From Zelopaecilomyces penicillatus (lineage: Eukaryota > Ascomycota > Sordariomycetes > Hypocreales > Pseudodiploosporaceae), in the NCBI GenBank assembly GCA_005765155.1, contig VCCP01000002.1, positions 3,968,001 to 4,032,000 on the forward strand: a DNA stretch of 64,000 nucleotides, given 5' to 3'. Below are positions 23,065-35,348 of this stretch, piece after piece; the first letter of the stretch is position 1; the number at the start of each line of letters is the position of its first letter. The notes beneath the pieces are model-generated. The model had not been told where the DNA came from, did not search any database, and saw only the letters and a program-made list of their open reading frames with translations. The position numbers and the translations under genes are program-made.

Positions 23065-24826
23065 ATGCCTGTTCAACAGCATGTGCTGAACTGGCTCTAT
23101 AGCGTGCTGACAAGTGTTTGTAACTCTCAGTTGCTGCTTCTGCACCAGGAGATGTCATCATTTGCGACCGCTGACCGTGTCGCGCACTAGGAATATCACG
23201 ACGTAAACCGCACCTACAACGATGTTGCCCTTGTCCTGACTCGATATCCCACGCTCACCCCCAGAACCGACGTGCACAGTAATTCATCCCTCTCCTCAAG
23301 ATTGATATCTGCGACATCTGGTAGTATGTTGAATGCTGACCAGTACACAGCTTTCCCCAATGGCTCCAGCGCTCTTCTTCTGCATCTCTCGGGCACCCTC
23401 CCCGTCAACTTTCGCGGCACCACATACCGATTCCCCTTGTCAATATGGGTGCCTCATGCCTATCCTCGAGAGGCCCCCCTAACATACGTTACTCCAACTG
23501 AGACCATGGTGGTTCGCCCAGGACAGCATGTCGACCCCCAAGGCCAGATCTATCACCCATACCTAGTGGGCTGGGCCGACTTCTGGGATGTGAGTGTTCC
23601 TGAGCCAGTTTGAGTACTGCCGACAAGGATATAGCTGACTTGTCGATGGGCAGAAATCAACTCTGCAGGATTTCCTGTCTGTTCTCAGTGACGTGTTTGC
23701 CAAGGAGCCTCCAGTCGTTGCTCGACAACAGCAACAGCAACAGCAACCTCGACCAGTCCCTCGCAGCCCTGCGCCAACACAAGCACCACCTCCAGTTCCT
23801 CCTCTGCCACCAGAATTGACGACATCTCCTAGTGCCACCAGCCGATCCCAGTCCGTACAAAGCGATCAACGCCCACCTCCTCCACCACCGAAACAACACC
23901 AACAACCGCAGTCGCCGCCACCTCCCCATACCCACGCCCCGTCCATCGGGTCTGCATCCACGCCGCAGAGGCCTTCTCGATATGATTCCGCACCACCCCT
24001 CCCACCGCAAGCTCACGCCTCTGGGTCTCAGAGCTATCGCCGAGTCCAGTCTCCTCCCCAGGCTCACATGAGCCCTATGCCACACCAAGCACAAACATCA
24101 ATGCCTCACCAGCTTCGCCAAGAAGGTCCTCAGGGCACGCCTCCTTCATACGTCCAAGGACAGTGGCATTCACAGGTGCAACCGCCAGCTTGGACTGGAG
24201 CTGCTGTGCAGCCTAGGCCCCAGCCACCGCCTCCACCTCGTCAGGATTTGCTTGACGACTCGTTGAGTCTTGATATTCCGGCGTCAACGATCTCAGCACC
24301 GCCAATTCCTCCAAACCCAGAGAAGGATGCCCTTTTGCAGCAACTTGCGCTGACGCTGTTTACAATACGGCAACGCAGCAGACAACAAAACGAGTCAAGT
24401 ATGGCGGGACTACGAGCACAGCGATCTGCGATGCTGTCTGCTATGCCAGCACTTCAGTCTGAAATCAGCCAACTCAACCAACTATCCAACGCTGTCGCTT
24501 CAAACGCCAACATTCTTCACGACGCACTAAGAAATGCAGATGCTGTGATTGAGGGATCAAGAAGACATACTGTTCCTGACATTGATGAGCTACTAGTGGC
24601 ACCAACCGTGGTGTCAAACCAGCTGTACCGAGTGGTGGCCGAAGAGCGAGCTCTTGGGGATGCTATATTTATGCTTGGACGGGCCGTAGAGCGTGGACGT
24701 ATTTCGCCTGCCGCATTTGCCAAGATGACTCGATCACTTGCTCGCGAATGGTACTTGAAGAAGGCATTGGCACATAAGATTGGACAAGGAATGGGTTTGA
24801 CAATGCCGGTTGAAAGTATATCATAA
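23065..24826 (+). CDS. VPS23: ESCRT-I subunit Vps23 (TSG101 homologue)
   Basis: Three exons, 23065-23115, 23191-23589 and 23654-24826 (all phase 0), giving 540 aa. Residues 1 to about 160 form a UEV domain: an inactive ubiquitin-conjugating fold that binds ubiquitinated cargo, with YRFPLSIWVPHAYPREAP and HVDPQGQIYHPYL matching TSG101. A proline/glutamine-rich linker follows, with a run of 7 Q near 175. A coiled coil at about 375-445 assembles ESCRT-I. The steadiness box at about 466-540 (LYRVVAEERALGDAIF...LKKAL) ends the protein. It sorts ubiquitinated membrane proteins into multivesicular bodies; in fungi ESCRT-I also feeds the pH-signalling Pal pathway. The first exon encodes only 17 residues (MPVQQHVLNWLYSVL), typical for the family. 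Confidence 0.94.
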
Positions 24827-26347
24827 TAAAGCCGACGTCGTGTGGCAAATGAAACCTATCAGTCAGTGCTTACACCAGCTTCATCCTGCTGTTCTTAGTG
24901 AAATTGATGAAAATTGGAGTAACCTCCTTATGTCGGCTTGCCGAGATGTTTGCAGTTCCCGTCTTCCGCGGAGCACAGCATCAAAGGGATGCATGTTGCA
25001 CCTTGACGCTATCCGATTTGCCGGATCCGTCGCTCCCTTCAAGCACCTTTATTCCTAATCGGTTGGTGTGCATACTCCAAGCTTCAGCCGCATCAGATAT
25101 ATGAAAACGACAGCAAGCAAGTTTATATCACAAATCTCTCACATCCCGCCATCATAACCTCTTGTTACAGTCTATATACACCCGAATTACCCGCCCGCCA
25201 CATGTAGACCAATTTGATGCAAAGCCGGCGACAGCTGGCGATATCCTAATCTACAAATCATACTACCTACCCCGTTTGTATCTAGCTTTTTTGTTTTCCC
25301 CTCAGTGCTAAAGCCTCATGACCCCATCATACCCTCCGTCTCACCCTGTTTGCCTTCCGTGACAGGGATTTAAAAAAGGCGCCGGATTGCTCGCTAGACT
25401 GAGACAATCACGATGCTCGTAGGGTAATATTTCGCAAGCAGGCAGGCAAGCTTTTGGAGACACGCATTTTGGGGGGGCAAACTCCCTTGGACAAGCAGCC
25501 AATTACCATGCCATGTCATGCTATTATACCATCAAATTGTATATGTATCGACAACCCCTGGTGGTGCATGCCAGGCCGCTAATGCGACGCCGACGGGCTC
25601 TCCCGTCCGATTGCGATGGCGTTAAATCTTCAACAACAACTGAGACTGTTTGCTTGACCGCAAGCGTTCATGCCGGCCGAAAAGAAAGAAAAAAAAAAGG
25701 GTTTTTTTTTTTTTTGAAAGAACAATACTAAGCTGCGGAGCCACAATGACGAGAACAATATTAACCCCCTCCAAGCCCGCATTTCTGCCAAACCTATTCT
25801 GCCCCCCCTCCGCCACCCCTGCCTGCTGCATGTCGTGATGTTTCTCTCCCTTTCTTCTCACTTTGAATGGCATCATGGCTCCTTTCTGCGCGAGACGGAC
25901 AATGAGAGGTGGCCTGCGATTGCTTTGTTGTTCCTTACGATTCTTGACTCATTTTTCATTCAAGCTTGCAACGATGGATTGCTGCTTTAAGCCCAGAGTT
26001 TTTTTTGATTGTTTTCAGATGACTGCTGCCGCCGCCGCCGTCATGGCCGTAACTGTCTTTTCTTTTTAAAAGACCATTAGAGTTGCAGCTTCTCACGATC
26101 ATCTGCGCCTTTGTTCAGTCTTTTTCATCCGAATCTTGTTATTCTCTCCTCCTCTCTCTGTCTCTCTCAAGCGCGGCAAGACTTACAGATTCTTTGTCTC
26201 TTGTTTCGAGAGTAACGTCTGAGCTGGAATCGGACTGTCTCTTTCACATACACACATACACACATACGCATTCTCTATCTATCTTGTTAGAAACGAACGT
26301 AAATAGCAACAAAAATCGAAAGCTTGCAGGCCAAGCACATCAACAAA
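24827..26347. other. 1.5-kb intergenic region, leader of STE2
   Basis: Spacer between VPS23 and the pheromone receptor. It has a poly-T stretch near 25702-25714, a (GCC)n microsatellite near 26027-26041, CT-rich DNA and CA repeats near 26249-26270, which look like a long pyrimidine-rich leader. No gene is supported. Confidence 0.45.
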
Positions 26348-27609
26348 ATGGACCAATCTTCCGCTAATCCGCTACACACCATCTCTCTTATAGCTCCAGA
26401 TGGTGTCACCACAATAAGCCTACCTATCCAGATCATCGATAGCTTCAACGACGAGACAGCAAGCATATGCATCAACTATGGCTCTCAAATTGGTGCCTGT
26501 ATCACCATGCTAGCCGCTGTGCTGATCATGACACCAACCCCGAAACTCAGCCGGCCTTCCAACGTCCTTCACATTCTCGGTCTTCTCGTCTGCCTCATCC
26601 GCATGCTGCTACTATCCGTCTACTTCATCTCGCCGTTTAACCACTTCTATCAAGTCTGGGCAGCCGACTACTCAAGCATCCTACCCCACGACTTCCACGT
26701 CAGCGTTACGGGCAATGTCTTCTCCCTGCTCTTAATCGTCGTCATCGAGGCTGCGCTCATGAACCAGGCTTGGACAATGGTTGCCCTCTGGCCCAGCACC
26801 ATCAAGTACATCATCTCTATGATGTCTGTTCTTGTGACACTCATGACAGTCAGCTGGCGCGTTGCCTCCACCGTTATTCAAAGCCAGGCCGTCTTGAATC
26901 TCGAGTCTGCAAGGCCGTACGCTTGGGTGTTCCATGCTCAAATCATCACAAACGCAATATCCATCTTTTGGTTCTGTGCTCTTTTCAACGTGAAGCTGGT
27001 CCTTCACCTTGTCTCCAACCGGGGCATACTTCCCTCTCGCAGCTCTCTCAATCCCATGGAGATTTTGGTCATGACGAATGGCATCCTCATGATTGTACCT
27101 GGTAAGAACTTTCCTCTCTATCTCTTCATCGTCGGAGCCCCTTCCTTCAATGCGCAACATTAAACATGGAAAGCTAATCAAGAATTCATGTAGTCATCTT
27201 TGCCGGACTTGAATGGGGCACTTTCACCAACTTCGAAGCCGCCTCTCTTACGCCCACCTCCGTCGCCATCATCCTCCCTCTAGGCACTCTTGCCGCCCAG
27301 CGAATGGCAAACAAGAATAGCATGGCCTATCTCTCCGATGACTCCAACCGAAGACGCACTGGCAGCGGTTGCAGCGCACCTCTCAAAGGCGGATTCGGCA
27401 GCTTCTCCGCCAGCAGCGGCACAGCTACCGCCGTCACACCTCAGACCTCTGTTCTGTCGCGGTGCGAGCAGTCTGCTGCTCCCACATGTGAAGTGCTCGA
27501 CCCTATAGATCTAGAACTTCGTCAGATTGACGAGTTTGGCAGCTCTTCTCCAAAGAGACATGCTACCGCACCTCGGGCTTTGGGTTTACAGCTTAACAAG
27601 GAACTCTAG
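26348..27609 (+). CDS. STE2: Alpha-factor-type pheromone receptor, class D GPCR (Ste2/PRE-2)
   Basis: Two exons, 26348-27101 and 27194-27609 (phase 1 junction), giving 389 aa. It is the seven-helix plasma-membrane receptor for the alpha-type peptide pheromone, acting through a G protein and the mating MAP kinase cascade. The N-terminus is short and extracellular. The first helix has the INYGSQIGACITMLAAVLI pattern, and the sixth has NGILMIVPVIFAGLEW, where the proline is the key Ste2 kink. The seventh contains SLTPTSVAIILPLGTLAAQ. The cytosolic tail of about 100 aa is rich in S/T, as expected for receptor down-regulation. The intron sits in the TM6 codons. Nothing about the gene suggests decay. 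Confidence 0.92.
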
Positions 27610-28119
27610 GAAGGTTCTGAGTGGTATGAACCATGCAACAACTAGATTGTGTATATGTAGGATAAAACGGTTAGGAAACGAGTCCCAGGAAGCGGGAACA
27701 GCATACGATAACTGGTGCATTCTAATCCCATAGCTTAGTGGCTTATCTTGAAACATCCAGGACAAATATGGAGAAGGGGTTTTTATAGCTTTGCAGTTTG
27801 ATTAATCATTACATGATACCAGGATTTAATAGAAACGCATTTTGCTTGCATGTACATTTCCCTGTTCTCTCCTCATATACCTCCCATGGCCTCTGTGATC
27901 GTCCACCTGGGTTACAGTCGCCGACCATAGGATTTCATTTACTAAATACTAATAATAGGACTACGCCTTGACCTCATCCAGTAATGATGAATCCCAAAAA
28001 TGCATTATGCCGCAAGAATCCTTCTATCTCATAACACTAGACATCTTGTTTTATTGAGACTCGTATACACCATACCTCATAACTAAATACACATTGGCAG
28101 GGACCAAAACCACAACTGA
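27610..28119. other. Convergent intergenic region
   Basis: Shared 3' region of STE2 (+) and the disordered-protein gene (-). AT-rich, with no further features. Confidence 0.5.
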
Positions 28120-30329
28120 TCACTCTGTTTGAGCTCGTCCTGCGCGTCCTGCGCGTCCTGTAACCCTGTCTCTGCAAAGGCTTGCAAGACGTCTCATTTC
28201 CCTTGCCCGGACTGGTTTGGGTTGTTCCAGTTCGCAATGCACCTTGGCAATCATTGGCCCACTGCTGCGAGAAATCCATCGCCGATTCACATTACGGCGG
28301 TGCAAGGCGAGGTGATTATCAATACCCAGCGTCGACGGTTTCGGTCTAACATGAGGAACGCTTTCTACTCCATAATCGGAAGTCGGGGACGCATGGCAGT
28401 GTATGAATGTCCATGTCTTATCATTGGCATCCAGGTTCATATGGTTCAATATCGAGTTATCAAGACACCCATCGTTACCCAAAGGAATGGAGACTGTCTC
28501 TGGTGTGTGTAAGCCAACGCCGTTGAACATTTCATCCGTCATGTCGTTAATTCTAGCTGTACACGGCTGAATGAGCCCATCTGGCAAGTCTGCCACGTTT
28601 TGTCTCCTATCTGAAATAGCATTAATCTGGCTTTCAGGTGTGAGCAACCCCCCACCAACTTCATTATGGTATGGATCGGCCAAGGAGGGTTTACGTCTCG
28701 GTCGACTCCGACCCCATTGGGTGGATATTTTGCGCAACGCTGTTCGCGCTTTTCCAGGACGGCCACCTAACAACTTTGGTTCGCTGCCCTTGGTCGGCGT
28801 CTCAGATGATGGCTTAGAATGATTAAAATGATCCGCTTCTAACAGACGTTGGCGACTCAAAGACTCAAATATCCCGATAGTATCTTTTAGTCGGTGATTA
28901 TTATTTTTCGTACTAGACTTCGGAGAAGCTTCATGATAATCGTCATCGTGTTTTTCCATGGGCCATCCTGCCTCATCTCCGTTGTCGGTTTTCAATTCCG
29001 TGGCCACTTTTTGGTTCAAAGCCGACATTGTTTCTGACTTCTGGACCTTTGAGCACTTCTTACTGACTGTGATCGCGACTGAAGCTTCCTCCGGATTTCT
29101 CTTCTAGAGTGAGGGCAACGAAGCAGACGAAGTTGCCGAGCCGTTGAACTTTTGTTGGAGGCTAGAAATTTTGGGTATGCGCTGTGTATTAAGTGATATC
29201 GGCTTCATACAATTGTCTTTCGCGTGCGTTCCTTGAAGTGAAGATTATCAGCATCATGAGCGACTCTGCGTCTGGAACATTCGCCTATCTTCGGATTTCG
29301 AAGCCACAGGAGAGAGTTTGTAGAAGGCAGCAATGTGGACATTGACTTACTAGATGCCACCTTAGAAATTGACAAGACTCCTGTTGCTGTCGAGTTCGAC
29401 TTCCCAGGTCGATACGCACCAACGGCGCTGCCGATTTGTTGGTTGAGCTCTGAACTCTTAGGCATTGTGTTGGTCATTATGAGTTTGCATGAGTCGCCAA
29501 GTCGAGATCTGGTCAAGATTTTGTTATTATTGCTGCAGAGCCGCCTTACTAGACTCGGAGGATCTTCATTGGGCTCGAAAACACTGTGTGCCATTGCATG
29601 ATGCGGTGCTAAATTCGGCTGATCTCCTTGATCTTCTTCTTCTTCTTGATTGATAAAACTGGCTATGGATGAAAGCACCTCAGCCCGGTCTTTGAGATCC
29701 GGTATCGTCTCAGTACATCCAGCCAGTGAGTTGGAATGGATGCCATGTGCCCCTGTCTCTGAGGACTTGGGTCCAGTATCGTTTTCTGTTCGATTGAATG
29801 ATGTGTGAGTCTTGTCAAGTGAACAGGTACTCAGACAATCTATATCAGTTGTTGCCTCATTTATAACTATTATCCGTTAATTATGCAATTGGGGATTAAT
29901 TCGAGGAACACTATGTGGAAAGTTGAGAGACTTACCGTCGTCAATCGCTTCTCTTCGCTGTTCCTTTTCAAACAGTTTTCTTTTTTCCGCAACAACTGAA
30001 CGGCGTTGGAGATTGTGCACTGAGCCCTCGCTTGATGATACCCCGACCAATTTACCTGCTACTGTTGTGGCACATCCCCTGCCGTCTGGTAAGAGTGTCT
30101 GGGGTGGACTGGCCTGACTGAGCAATGAAAGCCTACTTTGGAAATCTGGTTGTAACTTTTCTCCAGTTATGGGCCTACTTTTGATGATCTTCCCTTGCCT
30201 GGTTGACGGCACAGTTGCAGGAGCAGCTGTGACGTGATCGACGCTGTTACACCCAAGTTCAATCGGCGGCGGAACATCATTAGACTCGAACTTGGATAAT
30301 AGCTGAGCAAACAATTTGTTAGATGGCAT
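28120..30329 (-). CDS. Large disordered protein of unknown function
   Basis: I do not recognise this protein. Three minus-strand exons, 30329-29936, 29866-29211 and 29103-28120 (phases 1 and 0), give 677 aa. The first junction (G/GTAAGT ... AATAG/TT) is very strong. The second (ATT/GTATGA ... CTCTAG/AAG) joins two long frames and is less certain. The protein is low in hydrophobic residues and rich in S, N, P and charged residues, so mostly disordered. There is a basic/acidic helix near VAEKRKLFEKEQRREA and a short segment DTIGIFESLSRQRLLEA that looks like a conserved peptide motif. A basic patch (KARTALRKISTQWGRSRPRR) follows, and the end is GRAGRAGRAQTE. A splice acceptor just upstream of the ATG (CCTTAG/AC, near 30373) hints at a further 5' exon. 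A regulatory or scaffold role is only a guess. Confidence 0.6.
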
Positions 30330-31064
30330 GGCGAGGGGCGGTTTCGGGGGGAAGTCAGTATTGGGGTCGCGATTGTTGTCTAAGGCATGAAATCTCCATC
30401 GGCGAGCAAGCCTTAGGTTGATACTGGGAAGATGGACAAACCAGTCGAAACGAAAACAACAGATGTAGAAAATAAACCAAATCACAATTCATTCAACTAG
30501 CTTGATAATGACAGCACCAAAACATGTCTCGTGTTGGGTCAGACTCGATGATGACCGCTGCTGGTTGATGTTGGATGCGAATGCTGTTGACAAGGAGCAG
30601 GTCAAGCCATTGCAATTGCCGTGACTTCCCAATCCAGTGGTTAGCGGACGCCTGTACTTCCTGCCTCCAACACCCGTGAGATACAATCCATATGAAGGTC
30701 CCATTACTGGGCACATACACTCATAGAGAAGGCGGCTCCCAGACTTGCGCTTTACAATAAATTGATGCATCAGCAGCGTAGTTCTGTCATGAGACGAGAT
30801 GGCAATGGCACACGAAAGGTCCAAAAATAGAGAGTGTTATTTTGTTCATTATGGCCCCCGAGTCTCAGTAGACCGTTTTGCATGCTAGCCCTTGTTTTTA
30901 ACTGGTATCGCTGAGGGTTTGATCGTCCATTCAGCTTACAGCCCATATATCATACATCCGTTCGTCTAGTATACAAAATCATTTCGATGTCGACTGATCG
31001 TTCTACATCGATCATAGGGATGATGTCACTCGCACCCGCGCATGCACTCTAATTCATCTCAAAT
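30330..31064. other. Spacer between disordered-protein gene and TOM6
   Basis: Likely promoter and leader of the minus-strand gene at 28120-30329 plus the TOM6 terminator. A minus-strand frame at 30489-30824 might carry an upstream exon but has no clear donor. Nothing else is supported. Confidence 0.4.
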
Positions 31065-31392
31065 CTACTGCCTGTTCGAGCATGTTGGGTCAGCAAACAG
31101 TATCCATTACATCCTTGTCGTAATTCTAGGTTCATGTGGTAACGTACGGTGGCAGGAGGATCTCGCCCCAAGAGCTTGAGAGGAATGCAACGGCAGCCTT
31201 TGAAACAGTTAGCCCATGACCTGATTGGTTTTATTTGTGTTCCGTGCGAGAAGCGCTACTCACTCCGAAAACAGCAATGCTTCGAACAACGGCGGCGTTA
31301 TCCGACGACGTCAGAGCGTCATATGTTGAGGCAACGAAGCTCTTGGGGGCCCTGCGGGAGCCGCTCTTCTCATTCAGTCGGCGTTGAGGCAT
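31065..31392 (-). CDS. TOM6: Mitochondrial import receptor subunit Tom6
   Basis: Three tiny minus-strand exons, 31392-31264 (129 nt), 31197-31148 (50 nt) and 31071-31065 (7 nt), give a 61-aa protein. Junctions are GGA/GTGAGT...TTTCAAAG/GCT and CC/GTACGT...GAACAG/G, with GGCTAAC and TGCTGAC branch sites. The order is a basic cytosolic head (MPQRRLNEKSGSRRAPKS), one transmembrane helix (VVRSIAVFGAAVAFL) and a short tail ending SWGEILLPPQ. This is the plan of Tom6, the 60-residue tail-anchored protein that stabilises the TOM core complex in the outer mitochondrial membrane; yeast Tom6 has the same length and a similar helix ending in a proline-containing tail. The last exon supplies only the third base of the final Pro codon, Gln and the stop. 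Without that splice the frame would read a few codons further to a TGA. Confidence 0.82.
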
Positions 31393-31693
31393 TGTGCGCT
31401 AGATTGCAGGCTTCTGGATTGTGTGCTGGTAGTCTGGTTGTGCGGAAAACTCGAAGAATGAGGCGAAGGTGGATTGATATAGAGTTCGTTCGAAGATGGC
31501 TTCAAAAAATTGCTGGTCGCACGTTTGCGGCATGCATGGGAGCCGGGGACGGTGGCTGAGTCACATGACCAGGCTCTATTACTGGGTCATTGTGCTGGAC
31601 AACAAACAGTGCCAGTTCACCAACACTGGACAATCCCAGTGCGTTTGCTTCATGAACTGGTTGTCGTTGATGAGCATACATCAAAAGCGATCG
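31393..31693. other. Spacer between TOM6 and tRNA-Val
   Basis: TOM6 promoter region. No further feature is supported. Confidence 0.5.
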
Positions 31694-31765
31694 GTTCTGT
31701 GGTCTAGTTGGTTATGACACCTCGTTAACACCGAGGAGGTCTCCGGTTCGAGCCCGGGCAGAACC
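31694..31765 (+). tRNA. tRNA-Val (anticodon AAC)
   Basis: The sequence folds as a cloverleaf: acceptor GTTCTGT pairs with GCAGAAC (one G-T pair). The anticodon stem CCTCG/CGAGG encloses the loop TTAACAC with anticodon AAC, and the T arm is TCCGG-TTCGAGC-CCGGG. The D arm contains GGTCTAGTTGGTTATGAC. There is no intron. A run of T follows at 31766-31768 and again after one C, fitting a pol III terminator. Confidence 0.95.
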
Positions 31766-32638
31766 TTTCTTTTTGGCTTTATGCGGTATTTTTTATTACC
31801 GTCTCTTGGCTGCAATGGACCTAGCTAGGAATCAAATCGGGCTAGGCGAATCAACGTCTTCCTTACAACCAACAGCTCGAAAGACCAGAGAATGGAGTTT
31901 TACGGCTTCATATATAGCTTTATAATGTCCAAGGCAACTTGAACTGATTCGTCAAGTCTTGCCAGGTATTATTGGCCCGTAGACGTACAGACGTTAGTTG
32001 AGTCGTAGTATTTTTATTTTGAGATGATGATGTTTCCAGGGTAAGGGATTGGCAGTTACAGAAGCTCAACAACAACTCACACAACTTTTACAAACTTTAA
32101 GTCGAATCTGTTCATCTCTTATTTACACACTATTAGCCTTGAGTCAGAGTAGGTATCTAATTCAAATGTGATGAGAGCTCTGGGCAGCGGGATCTCTCTC
32201 TATCTCTCTGAATAGTCAGTCTCTCTGTCGCTGGATTGGTAATCTGTTACAGAACATCACGACACCTAAATGCGCTGACTACCACCCCCCAGTTTTTTCT
32301 TCACCCATACTATTACGCCGTAATCCGAAAGCTCACCGTTTATACATCTCACTTGATGGAAAAGTCGGATATGAGGCTTGCGCCATATTTAAATCTTCAT
32401 CGAAGTCTTCTATATAAATGAGTTGATCAACTCTGCAATCCTCAGAAATCATCGTTCTCTCTCTCTTTCTTACAATACACATACACACCCCGCATCAAAC
32501 ATCAAATTGTGTACCAAATCTCCAACTAGCCTGCAAGGCTTTCTTCATACACCTATACACTCTGTCATTGACAAAATAGTGTTTATTACAAAAGCTTTCA
32601 CTTTAAAGGGACAGCCAATCTATTTTATTTCTCTCACA
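31766..32638. other. Intergenic region, promoter of acidic-protein gene
   Basis: Contains CT-rich microsatellite DNA near 32189-32230 and a TATATAAA at 32411-32418, then a pyrimidine- and A-rich leader. No gene is supported. Confidence 0.45.
32411..32418 (+). promoter_or_regulatory. TATA box of acidic-protein gene
   Basis: TATATAAA lies 221 nt upstream of the ATG at 32639, followed by a CT-rich leader. The assignment rests on sequence and position. Confidence 0.45.
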
Positions 32639-33515
32639 ATGGCTGAAGACCTCTCGCAACAGCCTGGCGGCTTTATCGTGCCCCAGGGCGGCCTGCCGTC
32701 TCCAGCGCCGTCATCGTCATCATCATCAATATCCCGCGGCATCTCAAACTTGCCTCACCCGAGGTCAAAGTCACTGCAGCCCGGGACTCGCAAAGAGGAC
32801 ATGGTGAGACGATACGTTGAAGAGAAGCTGCTGCACATATCGCGTCGCTACGTCAAGAAATTTGGCAACCCAAACCCTGGAGACACAGTGGTGGGCTACA
32901 AAGGTTTCAGCGAGGTGTGTCGAGACCTTGACGGTCTCGTCAACGTCCTCTGGCTCTCGGGTACTCGTAAGTTTTTATTTTATTCCACGTCATAAGAGCA
33001 TCCCAATGATGCTGACGGATCTTTTACTACTAGCCGCTCTACAAGTGCCTTTCCTTTTGAAGCTCGCAAGCGACTTCACGCAGTATGTCAGGTCATTTCC
33101 ACCAGCTCCAAGATCCTCATTCGAGCTACTCCACAAACTGGATCACTGCTTTGCAAGTCTTCTCTTGGGCGAAGACTTTGAATCCAAAGAGATTTTGCCA
33201 GGCTTTGAGGGAGGCCTGCGAGCGGGCATGACCGTAACTGACATGGTCCGATGCCGGAGTTTGGTGGATCAGACTCGAGTCCTCATGGTTGAGGTACTGA
33301 GTGGAGGTGACGCAGAAGATGAAGAAGAAGAAGAGGAAGATGATGATGATGAGAATGAGGATGAGCACGATCATGGCGGGATAGATCAGAATGCAATGAC
33401 GTGGGACATTGATGAGGAGAAGCTTCATCTGGATGCCGCCAGAATCTACGAAAACACCATCGTTCAGCTCGGTGTTAGGCTTGGAGACTCGCTAGAGCAC
33501 AGACTAACATGTTAA
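32639..33515 (+). CDS. Conserved-type fungal protein with acidic tract, function unknown
   Basis: Two exons, 32639-32966 and 33034-33515 (phase 1; C/GTAAGT ... ACTAG/CC), give 269 aa. The first 50 residues are low-complexity (S/P-rich). From about 55 to 210 the protein looks globular and helical (VRRYVEEKLLHISRRYVKKFG, then LQVPFLLKLASDFTQYVRSFP and a helix with FELLHKLDHCFASLLLGEDF). A run of D/E around 224-240 precedes a final helix (DAARIYENTIVQLGVRLGDSL). No catalytic motif, signal peptide or membrane helix is visible. It resembles small single-copy Sordariomycete proteins of unknown role, possibly a nuclear or chromatin-associated subunit given the acidic tract, but that is speculation. 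Confidence 0.8.
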
Positions 33516-33922
33516 CACAAATGTGTTAAACACACACAAATACAGACTGCCTGCTTGCCTGCCTGTTGGCTGAATGGCGCCCACAGCGGTTGCATCCCCC
33601 TCCCAAAAAAGGCGCCAAAGCACACATTTTGCTGTTTTGTCAGGTTGTATGCAGGACAAAGCGGCCAGCGCCTCATCAGAGAGATGCGCCAAGTAATATA
33701 ATAAATTATACCCTCTGCATGCTGACTGTGATGACCCCCTTTTGAAAGTGATGCGTGTAATCGCTGTAGAGCTGGTGATGTGAGAGTTATGTGGTGGTGT
33801 TGAGTAGGCGTCTTGTATCGCTTCTGATGCGAATGCGAGAAGCAGGTCAAAGCGTTAAGAGAACACCAGCTGTTAATGTCATATCAATAACCGCTGTTTA
33901 AAATTACGGAGAGACAGCGCAT

Positions 33923-33962
33923 ATCGCATCGCATCGCATCGCTGCGTCGTCGTCGTCGTCGT
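33923..33962. repeat. Microsatellites ATCGC x4 and CGT x6
   Basis: Four copies of ATCGC (33923-33942) are followed two bases later by six copies of CGT (33945-33962). Intergenic, no function apparent. Confidence 0.85.
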
Positions 33963-35327
33963 CGGCTCACAAACCTGCAATCTTTCTTATTGCTGTAGTT
34001 TCCCCCTCTGCTCACTATATTTAAACCATTGGGCTGGGTGTGCTGCCCACTAGCCGCTAGCACAGCGCCTCGGTTGGAGAAGAGACAGAGAAGACAGAGA
34101 CAGTGAAAGTGAAATGAGAAGATGCCTGTTTCTAGGCGGTTCTCGCCCCCCATTGGCTGGCGCATTCGTTTCGGCGACTCCCATCTGTAACACCACAACC
34201 CAACCCCTGACCAAGGTAGATTTGCTCCGGATTGGTTTTTCTTCCAAAAACATTAACGGGGCCAAGGAACCGCGAGAAGCCCAATCTCTCCAACTAACCA
34301 ATAGAACCTCGCATTTGGCACCTTTTTTTTTTCCGCAAAGATGCGGTCTTGGCTTCCTCCTCTGCCAAGTAGCGCCACGTTCCCCTTGCGACGAGTTTTG
34401 CATGCGGCGTCAACAGAATGAGTTAATTGGAGGTTTATAGGTATTTTGTAAAAAAAAAAGCATGTATTATACGGGAAACCTCCCCAAATTATCTAACCTA
34501 GCCTACCTATCCTATTAATACATGGCAGTTTTAGTTGCGCATACACTTGGTACCTGCATCTTAACACACCAATGTTATACCTCAAGTATCCCGTATTTAC
34601 CCACCTCAAGCAATACAAGAGAAAGAGAGAGAAACAGCGGTAGGTGAGGTAGGGCAATAATCTACACTTGAATCGTACACGGACCTCCGCTTCACATCCA
34701 ATGCAACACGGCGGAAACAAAAACCCAAAATCCTTCCATCCAGCCCCGGTGATCATCAAAGTCGGATGGACGGGGGGGGGATCTAAAAGTCGTTCTTCCT
34801 TTTCTTCTCCTAAAAATCAGTTGAACCTCTGGCCCCCCCTGGGTGCGGTGTTGTGTTGAACGTTGAGACGAGCCTACAACCTGTAACTCCCAAAAAGCCC
34901 CAAAGTCCGCTATTATATCACGATTTCACAACGGCATGAACCGCATAAATCAGTCTTCCCTCATCATCTCCCTTTCTTGCTCTCTCTCTTCATACTCCCG
35001 CAACAAGATCCACTCCATGGGTAGCCCTCCGCTGCGCCTCGGCACTGGAACCGCACCACCCTCCGTCCCCCTTGGCCGTTTCAACTTCAACTGAAGCTGG
35101 ACCATCCAATCCCCTGCCCCCCAGAGGCTGATCGCAAAGCGGGACACAAAAATGAAGGTTGTGTGTTCAAGCATTACTATTTGCTCATCATCATCCCCCC
35201 GATACGCTTCCCTGTAATAGGCAAAAAAAGAGAACAGGGCCTGAACCATTTCTTGGCATTTTTTGGTAAAGGTAGAGAGAGGCCCTGGTGCATTCGGGGG
35301 ATTGCGTGTTAGGCTGAGACTAGGAGA

Positions 35328-35348
35328 GGGGGGGGGGGGGGGGGGGGG
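35328..35348. repeat. Poly-G tract (21 G)
   Basis: 21 consecutive G about 420 nt upstream of the GH16 start codon. Could form a G-quadruplex on this strand; exact length needs read support. Confidence 0.9.

Noticed and set aside
23065..24826. VPS23 as an active ubiquitin-conjugating enzyme
   Set aside because: The UEV fold and the steadiness box identify an inactive ubiquitin-binding ESCRT-I subunit.
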